This document shows positions 7,766 through 18,671 of a DNA stretch of 64,000 nt, in pieces; position 1 is the stretch's first letter; each line of letters starts with the position of its first letter. A program made the translations under genes and the position numbers. A model generated the notes under the pieces. The model ran no database searches and was not told where the DNA came from. It was given only the letters and a program-made list of their open reading frames with translations. Source of the stretch: VRUE01 sp963704515 (lineage in GTDB: Bacteria; Actinomycetota; Thermoleophilia; Solirubrobacterales; 70-9). The stretch covers positions 2,046,001 through 2,110,000 of the forward strand of contig OY969913.1 in NCBI GenBank assembly GCA_963704515.1, given 5' to 3'.

Positions 7766-8810
7766 CGCCACCCGCAGAGAATTCGCCCAGTGCCCGGCCC
7801 GAGGCGAGGGCGGCAGCGAAGAAGAGGGGGTCCTGCTCGATGGTGCGACCCATCGTGCTTGAGGGGAGCTTGGTGGCTTCGTAGGCGGGGAGGTCGACTG
7901 GGGCTTCGTGCAGTTGGTGGCGAGTGCCCGCTGCGTCTGTGAGCTTTGGGAGGAGGTCCGGGTAGCTGGACGGGATCGGGAGCGTGACCGGAGCCAGGAG
8001 CATCTCCACGACTGTGAGGGTGTGGTGGCTCACCGGGTTGTGGCGCTCGCGGGGGTCGCCGGAGGACAGGCGCGGGGACAGCAGGGTCGGGAGCCCGAGG
8101 GCCAGCGAGGCATGGGCGGTGTCCAGGGCGGCGATGCCGCCGTGGCCCAGGGACGTGTCGGAGCCGATGATGCCTGGGCCTGGGCCGGCTATCGCGGCGT
8201 CCCAGCCGAGCGCGCGCGCTGCGGCGTCGAGAGCGCCCGGGGTGGAGATCGCCTCGTGCTCGCCGCCGTAGGCGGGGGCTGCGGTGACGTGGCCGCAGAG
8301 CAGACCGCGTTCGCGCAGTTCGGCCACGTCACGACTGAGAGAGCCGGGGAGCGCCCCTCCTCCCGTCTGCACGTAGCCGACCCTGATCCCGGGCCGAGCC
8401 TCGGCGGCGGCCCAGGTCGCGGGCGCCAGGTGCCCGTGCAGCGGAATCACCAACACCGGCGTCGGGTGCAACGTCTTACGGTCGTCATCCATCCGCAACG
8501 CGTTACGCCCGGGGCTCTCGACCGGGGGTACTGGGTGCTGCAGGGACGTGTAGTTGAGCTTGATCACGTGGTCGCTCGTGTCGTCGCCACCTTCCAGGCC
8601 CCGGGTCAGGTTGGCGTGGACCACGTCGAAGCCGCCCGAGCCGAGGCCGAGGTCCAGAGCGACGGTGTTGACGACGACCTCGTCGCCCTCGCGCATCTCG
8701 CCGAGCAGGGTCGTGTCCGCCCAGGCCGGGCGGCGCTCGCCGTCGACCTCGGTCGTCAGCGGATCCTCGCTGACGACCACCCCCCGGCGCAGCTTCAGCC
8801 GGCCGCTCAC
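7752..8810 (-). CDS. DUF3866 family protein carrying an in-frame repeat insert
   Basis: About 352 residues. It resembles the actinobacterial DUF3866 family, whose function is unknown to me. Recognisable stretches are DLGLGSGGFDVVHANLTRGL, IPLHGHLAPATWAAA, YVQTGGGALPGSLS and GPGIIGSDTSLGHGG; the glycine-rich blocks suggest a soluble Rossmann-like fold, which is inference. Start GTG 8810 overlaps the peptidase stop by four bases (GTGA), which implies coupling. Residues about 101-116 (GRNALRMDDDRKTLHP) come from a mobile palindromic repeat shared with other loci in the window. Confidence 0.8.
   Translation of the reverse strand: MSGRLKLRRGVVVSEDPLTTEVDGERRPAWADTTLLGEMREGDEVVVNTVALDLGLGSGGFDVVHANLTRGLEGGDDTSDHVIKLNYTSLQHPVPPVESPGRNALRMDDDRKTLHPTPVLVIPLHGHLAPATWAAAEARPGIRVGYVQTGGGALPGSLSRDVAELRERGLLCGHVTAAPAYGGEHEAISTPGALDAAARALGWDAAIAGPGPGIIGSDTSLGHGGIAALDTAHASLALGLPTLLSPRLSSGDPRERHNPVSHHTLTVVEMLLAPVTLPIPSSYPDLLPKLTDAAGTRHQLHEAPVDLPAYEATKLPSSTMGRTIEQDPLFFAAALASGRALGEFSAGGAGVG
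8464..8510 (-). repeat. Palindromic mini-element, family 1, copy in DUF3866 gene
   Basis: On the minus strand it starts GGGCGTAACGCGTTGCGGAT and ends AAGACGTTGCACCC, about 47 bases. It matches the copies at 39712, 41662 and 41734 and is translated as GRNALRMDDDRKTLHP inside the protein. The ends are near-inverted (GCGTAACGC / GACGTTGCAC). Confidence 0.8.
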
Positions 8811-9869
8811 TCGCTGCCGGCGCCCGCGGCCGCCTCGGCGACGATCCCCTCGCAGACCTCGAGCATCGCGTCGAGGTTGCGGGCGCTGACCGACTCGTCG
8901 GGGGTGTGGTTGGCCTCGGTGCCGTTGGCGAGCAGGATGCAGTCGAAGCCGTCGACGATCAGGGCGTTGGCGTCGCTGCCGCCGCCGGTCGCCGTCCGCT
9001 CGGGCTCGAACCCGGCCCGCCGCAAGCCGGCCTCCGCCAAGGCCAGCGCCGGAGAGGAGGGCGGGATCCGGTAGCCGCGGAAGAGCTCTTCGATCCGCAC
9101 GTCGGCATCGCAGCCGTGCTCGCTTGCGCCCCAGGCGCAGGCATCGCTGAGCGCGCCCGCCACCTCGGCAGCCCGCCCCGAGTCGAGGCTGCGCGCCTCG
9201 GCGACGATCTCGCAGTGCCCGGGCACGACGTTGCCCGAGGTCCCGCCGCGGATCACCCCGACGTTGGCGGTCGTCTCCTGGTCGAGCCGCCCCAGCTCCA
9301 TGCGGGCCACCGCCGCCGCGGCGGCCGCGATCGCACTCTGTCCGTCCTCGGGCCGGATGCCGGCGTGCGCCTCGACCCCGTGGAAGTCGGCGCGCACGCT
9401 CTGCTGGGTCGGCGAGGTGACGATCAGCTCGCCGACCGCGCTGGCATGGTCGAGGACGAAGCCGACCTCGGAGCGCAGCCGCGACGCATCGAAAGCCTTC
9501 GCCCCGCGCAGCCCCTGCTCCTCGGCGACGGTCAACAGCAGCTCGATCCCCACCGGCGGCGGCCCGTCCGCCCCGGCGTGTCGTGCCACCAGCTCCATGA
9601 AGACGGCAACCGCCGCCTTGTTGTCGGCGCCGAGAATCGTCTCCCCGGCGCTGCGGAAGACCCCATCGGACTCGACCACCTCGATCTGGCCGGCGTGCGG
9701 CACGGTGTCGATGTGGGCGCAGAACATCACCCACCCCTCGCTCGCCCCGGGCAGCCGCGCAAGCAGGTTGCCGGCCCCAGCTTCCGCCGGCCCGGCAGCA
9801 TCGTCCTCGCTCACCTCGAGCCCCAGCGCTCGCAGCTCGGCCGCGATCGAATCCGCGACCTCCCGCTCC

Positions 9870-11548
<1,679 letters not shown>

Positions 11549-11552
<4 letters not shown>

Positions 11553-12385
11553 GCTCTGCCGAGCGAGTCTAGCCAGCGCAGTGGCGGAACCGAGTCGATC
11601 GTCGCCGAGATCGAACGCAACTCTCCGTAAATGGTGATTCCGGCGACCACCGCCAGGGCTACGAGGCGGGCGTCGGGGCCCAGCGTGGTCAGCAGCCAGA
11701 CGCCGCCGATCGCCCCGACCAGGTTCGAGCCGGTGTCCCCCAGCATCGCCCGCTCGCGCAGGGTGAAGGCGGCGCCGACCAAGACCGGCCCCGCGAAGAT
11801 CCCGAGCAGCTCGAGTGGCGCCCAGGTCCAGGCGCCGAGGCAGATCCCGGCGCCGAGCAGCGCCAGCCCCTTCTCCGCCCGCCCCGGCCGCAGGTCGAGC
11901 AGGTTGAAGGCGTTGGTGGCGAGGATCAAGAGCGCCACGTCGGCCAGGTAGCGCCACGATTCGAGTCCCCGCCCGGAGACCACGTAGGCGGCCAGCGCCA
12001 GCGCCCCAAGCGCCTTCACCGCGCCGGTCGAGAGGCTGCCGGCGCGCAGCGCCCGCGCGTGCCCGCGCCAGCCGCGCGGCGCCCCCGACTGCTCCCCCCG
12101 CCCCAGCGAGTCGTCGAGGAAGCCGAGGAAGGCGACGCCGAGCAGGTAGGGCATCCAGCGGCGTAGGTCCGGCGAGAGCAGGTTGAGGTCGGCGCGGTCG
12201 TTGAGGAAGGCGAGCGGCGCCAGCGCGACCAGCGCCGCCGTCGCCAGCACCGCGCCAAGCGGGAAGGCGAGCTCAGCGCCGCGGTAGTTGGCTCGCACCA
12301 GGCCGGCGTCGCGCAGCCCCCGCACGCCCGCCGGCACGACCAGCAGGGCGACCGCGATCGCGACCGGGAACCCGACCCAGGTCAC
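11549..12385 (-). CDS. Polyprenyl-phosphate sugar-1-phosphate transferase-like membrane protein (MraY/WecA superfamily)
   Basis: 278-residue multi-pass membrane protein of the PNPT superfamily, which moves a sugar-1-phosphate from a UDP-sugar to undecaprenyl phosphate. It has the second acidic motif FLGFLDDSLG, the NAFNLLDLRPGR block (normally NxxNxxDGxxG) and the late MLGDTGSNLVGA motif. It is shorter than WecA or MraY (about 320-360 residues), so it may be a divergent member. It starts at GTG 12385, overlapping the stop of the mctB-like gene, and ends on the pyrG start. Substrate unknown. Confidence 0.75.
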
Positions 12386-13260
12386 GGGTTGTGGGGGGCG
12401 GCCGGCGGCAGCAGATCGGGCAACAGGCGGTCGGCGGAGCCCTTGACCCCGAAGCTGCCCTCGGCGCCGAGCAGGGCGAAGACCGTGGCCACGCGCCCGG
12501 CCGCGGTCTCGACGTCGTCGACGCTGGCCAGGTCGTTGCCGTTGAAGAAGGAGACCGAGGACGGTTCGGCCGCCGAGGTCTCGACCCCGACCGCCGGCCG
12601 CCGCGTGCCGGTCACGCCTTTCATCAAGGCCGCTTCCAGCTCGCTCGCGTTGGCTCGTTGCACCGGCCCAAGCTCTTCCGGCGCCTGGCGCACGACGATC
12701 ATCCCGTCGAGGCCGCCGAAGTTGCCGCTGGCGCGCGAGAAGAGTTGACCGCGCACCAGTTCGACCAGCGTGCCGCCGCGGACCAGCTGCCGCCCAACGC
12801 CGACGCCGAAGGCGGTCAACGCTTCGGGGTCGCGCCGCAACCGCGCGAAGCGCGTCTTCGCCAGATCCCCGGCGAGCCCGTTGAGGTCGGCCGGCTCGCG
12901 CACGACCCCGATCCCGACCAAGCGCGCCCCGGTCGGCCCCAGCGTTTCCTCGATCGCGTTGACGGTGCCGCCCGGCAGCCCACCGAGCGCCAGCACGCCG
13001 ATCCGCCGCCCCGCCAGCCGGTTGTGGACCAGCGCCGGGTAGACGCGGCTGGCGAATTCGTTGGAGCGACCGAGCTGGCCGTTCAGTTCGTCCACGCGTT
13101 CGCGCGCGTCCTGCAGGTTGCCGGTCAAACTCTGCTCGAGGTTCTTGCGCGTGTTGTTGAGCGCATCGCCGCCGAACTCGGCGCCGACCAGGATCCCGAT
13201 CGCGAGCGCCAGGAAGACCGCGATCAGCGAGGTCGCGTGGTATCGGGCGCTGTACCCCAT
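12382..13260 (-). CDS. MctB-like (DUF3186) membrane-anchored copper-transport family protein
   Basis: 292 residues matching the mycobacterial MctB family in layout and context. A short N-terminus (MGYSARYH) leads into one transmembrane helix (ATSLIAVFLALAIGILVGAEF), then a coiled-coil stretch (LEQSLTGNLQDARERVDELN), then a soluble extracytoplasmic domain. In Mycobacterium tuberculosis MctB limits intracellular copper; in a bacterium without a mycomembrane the role may differ, and pairing with SteA suggests a link to the cell envelope or division. ATG 13260 overlaps the steA stop (TGATG). No metal-ligand cluster is obvious. Confidence 0.8.
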   Translation of the reverse strand: MGYSARYHATSLIAVFLALAIGILVGAEFGGDALNNTRKNLEQSLTGNLQDARERVDELNGQLGRSNEFASRVYPALVHNRLAGRRIGVLALGGLPGGTVNAIEETLGPTGARLVGIGVVREPADLNGLAGDLAKTRFARLRRDPEALTAFGVGVGRQLVRGGTLVELVRGQLFSRASGNFGGLDGMIVVRQAPEELGPVQRANASELEAALMKGVTGTRRPAVGVETSAAEPSSVSFFNGNDLASVDDVETAAGRVATVFALLGAEGSFGVKGSADRLLPDLLPPAAPHNP

Positions 13261-14450
13261 CAGAGGCCGAGCCAGATGCGGATCTTCAGCCAGACCAGCT
13301 GGAAGAGGTCGTTGAGGGCCGGCGAGGTGATCACCAGGATCGTCAGGACGATCGCGAAGGCGGCGAGGAAGAGGACCATCGGGCCGAAGGGCGAGCTCGG
13401 GTTGTAGAGCCGGCTCACCCCCTTGGCGTCGACCAGCTTCTCTCCGATCCGCAGCCTGGTGAGGAAGGTCGAGGACATGCCGCCGCGCTTGCGATCGAGG
13501 AACTCGATCAGGTTGAAGTGGGCGCCGACGCTGACGATCAGCGCCGCCCCCTTCTCGTAGGCCATCAACATCGCCACGTCCTCGCTGGTGCCGGCGGCGG
13601 GCACGACCGTGTGGTCGAGGCCGAGGTCGCTCAGCCGCTCGCGGCCCGGGGCGCGGCCGTCCGGGTAGGCGTGGACGATCAGCTCCGCCCCGCAGCGCAA
13701 CGCCTCGTCGCCGGCCGAATCCATGTCGCCGAGGATCACGTCCGGTTTCATCCCGGCTTCCAGCACGCCGTCGGCGCCGCCGTCGACCGCGACGACGATC
13801 GGCCGCACGTCGCGGATGTAGGCGCGCAGCGCCTTCAGGTCGCGCCGGTGGCGGTCGCCGCGGACGACGATCAGCACGTGGCGGTCGCGGAAGGAGGCAC
13901 GCGTCGGGGGGAACTCGACGCTGCCGGTGAGCAGGTCGGTCTCCTGGCGCACGTGGGCGACGGTGTTCTCGGCGAACTCGGCCAGCGCCTCGTCGAGCCG
14001 CTCGCGTTGCTGGTCGAGCTGGCGCTCGAGCTCGACCGCGCCGAGCTCGCTGCCGCGCAGCAGCTCGCGCCCGCCGACGCTGATCGCGCCGGCCGCAACC
14101 GTCACCCGGTCGCCCTCGCCGAGCAGCTCGAACGGGTCGCAGTCGGCGACGTCGACCAGCGCCACCCCGGCGCGGACCAGGAGCAGCGGCCCGGCGTTCG
14201 GGTACTTGCCGTCCGAGGAGGGCGCGGCGTTGACCACGGCCCGCACCCCGGTCGCGATCAGCTCCTCGGCGGCGATCCGGTCGATGTTGCGGTGGTCGAT
14301 GACGGCGACGTCGCCGGGCGCGAGACGCTTGACCAGGTGCTTGGTGCGACGGCCGAGGCGGACGGTGCCCTCGATCGCGCCGTCGGCGGCGGTCCCGTTG
14401 CGACGGGAGAGCAGCGCGGGGATGCGACGGCGACTGGCTGCGGTTGCCAC
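13260..14450 (-). CDS. steA: SteA-like putative cytokinetic ring protein
   Basis: 396 residues. The N-terminal half has KHLVKRLAPGDVAVIDHRNID. The middle resembles a thiamin-pyrophosphokinase-like nucleotide fold, with VAVDGGADGVLEAGMKPDV and ILGDMDSAGDEAL. One C-terminal transmembrane helix follows (MVLFLAAFAIVLTILVITS). In Corynebacterium glutamicum SteA, with SteB, localises to the septum and affects cell separation. The recN-steA-mctB order is conserved in actinobacteria. Start is GTG 14450. It lies 40 bases after recN and overlaps the mctB-like gene, so division and envelope genes are coupled here. Confidence 0.85.
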   Translation of the reverse strand: MATAASRRRIPALLSRRNGTAADGAIEGTVRLGRRTKHLVKRLAPGDVAVIDHRNIDRIAAEELIATGVRAVVNAAPSSDGKYPNAGPLLLVRAGVALVDVADCDPFELLGEGDRVTVAAGAISVGGRELLRGSELGAVELERQLDQQRERLDEALAEFAENTVAHVRQETDLLTGSVEFPPTRASFRDRHVLIVVRGDRHRRDLKALRAYIRDVRPIVVAVDGGADGVLEAGMKPDVILGDMDSAGDEALRCGAELIVHAYPDGRAPGRERLSDLGLDHTVVPAAGTSEDVAMLMAYEKGAALIVSVGAHFNLIEFLDRKRGGMSSTFLTRLRIGEKLVDAKGVSRLYNPSSPFGPMVLFLAAFAIVLTILVITSPALNDLFQLVWLKIRIWLGL

Positions 14451-14490
14451 CGGAGCAGGTTAACCGCTCTGGCAAGCGGATCAAACGGCC

Positions 14491-16173
14491 TCAGGCGGCG
14501 GCGAGCAGCTCCTGGGCGTGGCGCGTGGCGGCCTCGTCGGCCCCGTCGCCGCCGAGCATGCGACGGATCTCCTCGACCACGCCGTTGCCGTCGAGGCGGC
14601 GTACGGTGGCGCTCGCCCGCTCGCCGGAGACGTCCTTCTCCAGGGTGAAGTGCGTGCCCGCCAGCGAGGCGACCTGGGGCAGGTGGGTGATGCAGAGCAC
14701 CTGCCGGCCCTCGCCCAGCGCTCGCAGCCGCTCGCCCACCGCGCGCGCCGTCTTGCCGCCGACCCCGGCGTCGATCTCGTCGAAGACCAGCGTGCCGGCG
14801 CCGGCCGCCCCTCCGAAACCGCTCAGCGCCAGCATCACGCGCGAGAGCTCGCCGCCGGAGGCCGCCTCGCGCAGCGGCGCCGGTTCGAGGCCGGGATTGG
14901 GTGCCAGGCGCAGCTCGACCGCCTCGACGCCGCCCGGGCCGAAGCCGTCCGCGTGCGGCTCGAGCGCCACCTCGAGCCTAGCGCCGGGCATCGAGAGACG
15001 CTCGAGCTCCTCGGCCACCGCCGCTTCGAACGGCGCCCGCGCCTTCTCCCGGGCACTGCTCAGCTTGCCCGCCAGCCGCGACCGACGCTCCTCCGCCTCG
15101 GCCAGCGCCGCCTCGGCCGCGGCACCCCGCTGCTCGGCGTTCTCGAGGCGCTCGATCTCGGCCCGGCAGCGCTCGGCGTGGGCGAGGACCGAGTCGACGC
15201 TGCCGCCGTGCTTGCGCTGTAGCCGGTCGAGCGCGTCGAGCCGCTCTTCGAGCCCGGCAAGGCGGCCGGGATCGGCCTCCAGCCCGTCCAGGTAGGAGCG
15301 CAGCTCGCCCGCCACGTCGCCGAGCTCGATCGCCAGGGCGCTGATCCGCGTCGAGAGCGCGTCGAGATTGGAGTCGACCCCGCCGACGCCCTGCAACAGC
15401 GCCTCGGCCTGGGCCAGCGCCCCGGCGGCGCCGCCGCCCCCCTCGTCTTCGCCGAGCACCGCGACCTGCGCCCCGGCCGCAGCCTCGCGCAGCCCCTCGG
15501 CGTGCCGCAGCCGCTCGCGCTCGCCGAGCAGCTCGTCCTGCTCCTCGGCGTCGGGCTCGACCGCCTCGATCTCGGCCAGCTCGTAGCGGTGGAGATCGAG
15601 GTCCCGCTCGCGCGACCCGTCCAGCTCGCGCAACTCGGCGAGCTCAGCCGCGAGCCGCTGGCACTCCCGGTGAGCCTCGCGATACTCGTCGCGCAGCCGT
15701 AGGTGCTCGACCCCGGCGAACCCGTCCAACACCTCCGCCTGCGCCGAGGAGATCGTCAGCTTGCGGTGCTCGTGCTGACCGAAGAAGGCGAGCAGCCGCG
15801 AGCCGAGCAGTTTCAGGTCGGCGACCGAGGCCGCCCGCCCGGCAACGAAGGCGCTGGTCCGCCCGCCGGCCAATACCCGCCGGCCGAGCACGACCTCTTC
15901 GGCCCCCTCGGGAAGCCGCTCCGCCAGCTCTGACATCTCGGGCTCGGCGAGCAGCCCCTCAGGCAGGTCGAAGACCCCCTCGACCCAGGCCTCCTCCGCC
16001 TCCGGCCGAACGATCCCCGACCGCGCCTTGCCCCCCATCAACAGATCCAGTGAGTGAGCGAGGACCGTCTTCCCGGCCCCGGTCTCCCCCGTGATCGCGT
16101 TCAGCCCCTCGCCGAGCCGCAGCTCCGCCCTCTCGATCAGCAGCAGGTTCTCGATCCGAAGCTCGCGGAGCAC
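14491..16173 (-). CDS. recN: DNA repair protein RecN
   Basis: SMC-like ATPase that acts at double-strand breaks. 560 residues: Walker A GETGAGKT at 29-36, the FGQHEH motif of the head domain, long Glu/Arg-rich coiled coil from about 165 to 370, then the ABC signature ASGGELSRVMLAL and Walker B LVFDEIDAGVGG with the CITHLPQVA switch. GTG 16173 start gives MLRELRIENLLLIE, the family's usual N-terminus. It keeps the nadK-recN-steA order apart from an MFS gene placed between nadK and recN. Confidence 0.96.
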   Translation of the reverse strand: MLRELRIENLLLIERAELRLGEGLNAITGETGAGKTVLAHSLDLLMGGKARSGIVRPEAEEAWVEGVFDLPEGLLAEPEMSELAERLPEGAEEVVLGRRVLAGGRTSAFVAGRAASVADLKLLGSRLLAFFGQHEHRKLTISSAQAEVLDGFAGVEHLRLRDEYREAHRECQRLAAELAELRELDGSRERDLDLHRYELAEIEAVEPDAEEQDELLGERERLRHAEGLREAAAGAQVAVLGEDEGGGGAAGALAQAEALLQGVGGVDSNLDALSTRISALAIELGDVAGELRSYLDGLEADPGRLAGLEERLDALDRLQRKHGGSVDSVLAHAERCRAEIERLENAEQRGAAAEAALAEAEERRSRLAGKLSSAREKARAPFEAAVAEELERLSMPGARLEVALEPHADGFGPGGVEAVELRLAPNPGLEPAPLREAASGGELSRVMLALSGFGGAAGAGTLVFDEIDAGVGGKTARAVGERLRALGEGRQVLCITHLPQVASLAGTHFTLEKDVSGERASATVRRLDGNGVVEEIRRMLGGDGADEAATRHAQELLAAA

Positions 16174-16182
16174 AGGCCTTAT

Positions 16183-16211
16183 GTAGCAGTGCCCGCGGAC
16201 GCGGGAGCTAC
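16183..16211. terminator. Stem-loop between the MFS gene and recN
   Basis: GTAGC/GCTAC and CCGCG/CGCGG pair around a short loop (16183-16211). The structure includes the MFS stop codon (16208-16210). It could end the MFS transcript, but there is no T-run, so this is a weak call. Confidence 0.35.
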
Positions 16212-17725
16212 GCTGCCGCGGCGTCGGGCACGGCCTCGGTCGACTGCACGAAGTCGCGCGAGCGGACGAGGAAGAAGCCGAGTCCGGCGACGACGAAGGA
16301 GAGGATCGCGCCGATCAGGAGGATCTCGTTGAAGCCGCTGACGAAGGCGACCTTCGCGGCCTGGACGAATTCCGCGTGGCGTCCCGGCGGGGCGACGAGG
16401 CCGGCGGCGCGCGAGCCGCCCGAGGAGACGATCTCGCCCAGGCCCTGGGGCTTGTTGGGAAGCACTTCGGCGAGCTTCGAATCGACCCTGGACTGGAAGA
16501 TCGCGCCAAGCGAGGCGACGCCGGTCGCGATCCCGACCTGACGGAAGGTCGTGTTGATCCCCGAGCCCATGCCGGCCTTCTCGACCGGCACGACGGCGAT
16601 CGCTGCCTGGCCGATGCCGGGGTTGGCGGTGCCGATGCCGACGCCGGCGATCAGGAAGCCGAGCAGCAGGTCGCTGACCGGGGAGTCGGCGGTCAACCCG
16701 TGCATCAGGAAGAGGCCGATCCCGACCATGCAGAGCCCCGCCCCGAGCAGCACCCGGATCGGGATTTTGTGCGAGAGCGAGCCGGCGATCGGCGAGGCGA
16801 TGAAGGAGAGCACGGTCAGCGGCAGGAAGTGCAGGCCGGTTTCCAGGGGCGAGAAGTCGAGCACGCCCTGCATGTAGATGGTCAGGTAGAGGAAGAGCGC
16901 GAACATCCCGGCCGAGAGGCCGAAGGCGACCGCGGAGACGCCGTTGAAGGCCGGCTTGCGGAAGAGGGTGAGGTCGAGCATCGGGTGCGCGCTGCGCGCC
17001 TCGATCGCCACGAACGTCAGCAAGAGCAGCACGGCGCCGCTCAGCGCGCCGACGATCACGCCGCTCCCCCAGCCTTCCGGGTTGCCGCGGATCAGGCCGA
17101 AGATCAGCAGGAAGAGCCCACCCGAGAAGGCGGCCAGGCCGGGCAGGTCGATCCGCTGCGGGTCCTGGGCGGCGACGTTGACCAGCTTCATCTCGGTCAG
17201 CGCGATCGCCACGGCGCCGATCGGCACGTTGACGAAGAAGATCCACTCCCAGCCGAGGTGCTCGGTGATCACGCCGCCGACCAGCGGTCCGATCGCCACG
17301 GCGCCGCCGATCGTCGCCCCCCAGACGCCGAACGCGGTCGCCCGGTCCTTTCCGTGGAACTCCTGGCCGATCAGCGCCAGCGAGGTGGCGAACATCCCCG
17401 CGCCGCCGATCCCCTGCAGTCCGCGGGCGAGGTTGAGCAGAGTCGGGTCGCCGGCGATCCCGCAGAGGAACGAGGCGAGGGTGAAGATCCCGAAGCCAAG
17501 CGAGAAGACCCGCCGCCGCCCGAGCCGGTCGCCGAGCGAGCCGGCGGTGAGCAGGAAGGCGGCCAGCATCAGCGAGTAGGCGTCGACGACCCATTGCAGG
17601 CTGGAGAGGCTGGCGTGCAGTTCCCGCTGGATGTCGGGCAGGGCGACGTTGACGACCGTGATGTCCAGCAGCAGCATGAACGTCGCGATCGTGATCAGGA
17701 CGAGAGTCCACCACTTGCGCTCCAT
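16208..17725 (-). CDS. MFS drug:H+ antiporter, DHA2 (EmrB/QacA) type, 14 TMS
   Basis: 505-residue major-facilitator exporter. It shows the DHA2 signatures: DITVVNVALPDIQREL in TM1, the loop motif GSLGDRLGRRRVF after TM2, the R-G-GG pattern in TM4 (LARGLQGIGGAGMFA) and the antiporter motif GPLVGGVITEHLGWEWIFFVNVP. The length fits 14 helices. Substrates are probably hydrophobic or cationic toxicants. Start ATG 17725 (MERKWWTLV) is chosen because the upstream in-frame extension is not membrane-like. It interrupts the nadK-recN neighbourhood and no regulator lies next to it. Confidence 0.92.
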   Translation of the reverse strand: MERKWWTLVLITIATFMLLLDITVVNVALPDIQRELHASLSSLQWVVDAYSLMLAAFLLTAGSLGDRLGRRRVFSLGFGIFTLASFLCGIAGDPTLLNLARGLQGIGGAGMFATSLALIGQEFHGKDRATAFGVWGATIGGAVAIGPLVGGVITEHLGWEWIFFVNVPIGAVAIALTEMKLVNVAAQDPQRIDLPGLAAFSGGLFLLIFGLIRGNPEGWGSGVIVGALSGAVLLLLTFVAIEARSAHPMLDLTLFRKPAFNGVSAVAFGLSAGMFALFLYLTIYMQGVLDFSPLETGLHFLPLTVLSFIASPIAGSLSHKIPIRVLLGAGLCMVGIGLFLMHGLTADSPVSDLLLGFLIAGVGIGTANPGIGQAAIAVVPVEKAGMGSGINTTFRQVGIATGVASLGAIFQSRVDSKLAEVLPNKPQGLGEIVSSGGSRAAGLVAPPGRHAEFVQAAKVAFVSGFNEILLIGAILSFVVAGLGFFLVRSRDFVQSTEAVPDAAAA

Positions 17726-17762
17726 GGGCGGAAACCCTAGAGAACCCGGTGCGCCGGCCGAA

Positions 17763-18614
17763 CTACACGGCCAGATGCCCGAACTTTTCGCGGATGCGCT
17801 GGTAAAAGCTCGTGCCGGGGAGCTGGGCAAGACGGCCGACCGCGTCGACGAAGCGCACGTCGAGGGCGTCGCCGGGGGCGAGGCTGGCGACCTGGGCGCC
17901 GTCGATCGCGATGTCGACCGGCTCGCGCCCGGCGGCGTTGCCGACGCTGAGCACGTCGCCGGGGGCGACGACCAGCGCCCGCGCGGTCAGCGAGTGGGGC
18001 GAGATGTAGGAGACGACGTACCCCTTCACGCCCCAGGCGAGGATCGGTCCCTGGTTGGCGAGGTTGTAGCCGGTCGAGCCGGCCGGGGTGGCGGCGACCA
18101 GTCCGTCGCAGCGCACGTTGCCGACCTCCTCGCCGGCGATCCGGTAGCTGAGCTCGGCGACTCGGTCGTGCGGGCGGCGACTGAAGCTGACGTCGTTGAA
18201 GCCGACGTGCTCCTCGCCCTCAGCCTCGATCGCCAGCCCCGGCAGCTCGATCGTCTCGGTCTCGCCGGCCAGCGCCCGCCGGATCCCCTGCGCGGCGTCG
18301 TCGCGCTCGACCGCGGCGAGGAAGCCGACCGTGCCGAAGTTAACGCCGAAGACCGGTACCCCGGTGCGGGCGAAGCGGCGCAACGCGTGGAGGATCGAGC
18401 CGTCCCCGCCGAGGACGAGGCAGAGGTCGGGATCGGCCGGGGGCGAATCGACCGCCTCGACCCCCTCCGCGGCGTGGTCGTGCTTGGCGACCTCCTCCGA
18501 CGTGGCGACCAAGCGCCAGCCAGCCTCCGCAGCCGCCTCGATCGCGATCGGCACCGCCTCGGTTGCGGCGGGCGGGTGCGAGTGGGTGATCAGGACCGCG
18601 GTCTTCTCAGCCAT
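17763..18614 (-). CDS. nadK: NAD kinase
   Basis: Phosphorylates NAD to NADP. 283 residues with the GGDGS motif at 69-73, the FGVNFGTVGFL substrate-site block and the glycine-rich VAATPAGSTGYNLANQGP motif, then SPHSLTARALVV. ATG 18614 start (MAEKTAVLITHSHP). It follows tlyA with a 57-base hairpin-containing gap and precedes the MFS gene by 37 bases. The tlyA-nadK pair is the conserved actinobacterial arrangement. Confidence 0.95.
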   Translation of the reverse strand: MAEKTAVLITHSHPPAATEAVPIAIEAAAEAGWRLVATSEEVAKHDHAAEGVEAVDSPPADPDLCLVLGGDGSILHALRRFARTGVPVFGVNFGTVGFLAAVERDDAAQGIRRALAGETETIELPGLAIEAEGEEHVGFNDVSFSRRPHDRVAELSYRIAGEEVGNVRCDGLVAATPAGSTGYNLANQGPILAWGVKGYVVSYISPHSLTARALVVAPGDVLSVGNAAGREPVDIAIDGAQVASLAPGDALDVRFVDAVGRLAQLPGTSFYQRIREKFGHLAV

Positions 18615-18626
18615 CGATGCACCCCC

Positions 18627-18669
18627 CTTGGCGACTTACCTGCCCCTGGAGGGGGGGAAACTCGCCAAG
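18627..18669. terminator. Stem-loop between tlyA and nadK
   Basis: CTTGGCGA at 18627-18634 pairs with TCGCCAAG at 18662-18669. It fills the short gap after the tlyA stop on the minus strand. It may be an attenuator or processing site rather than a strong terminator, because no T-tract follows. Confidence 0.4.
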
Positions 18670-18671
18670 CA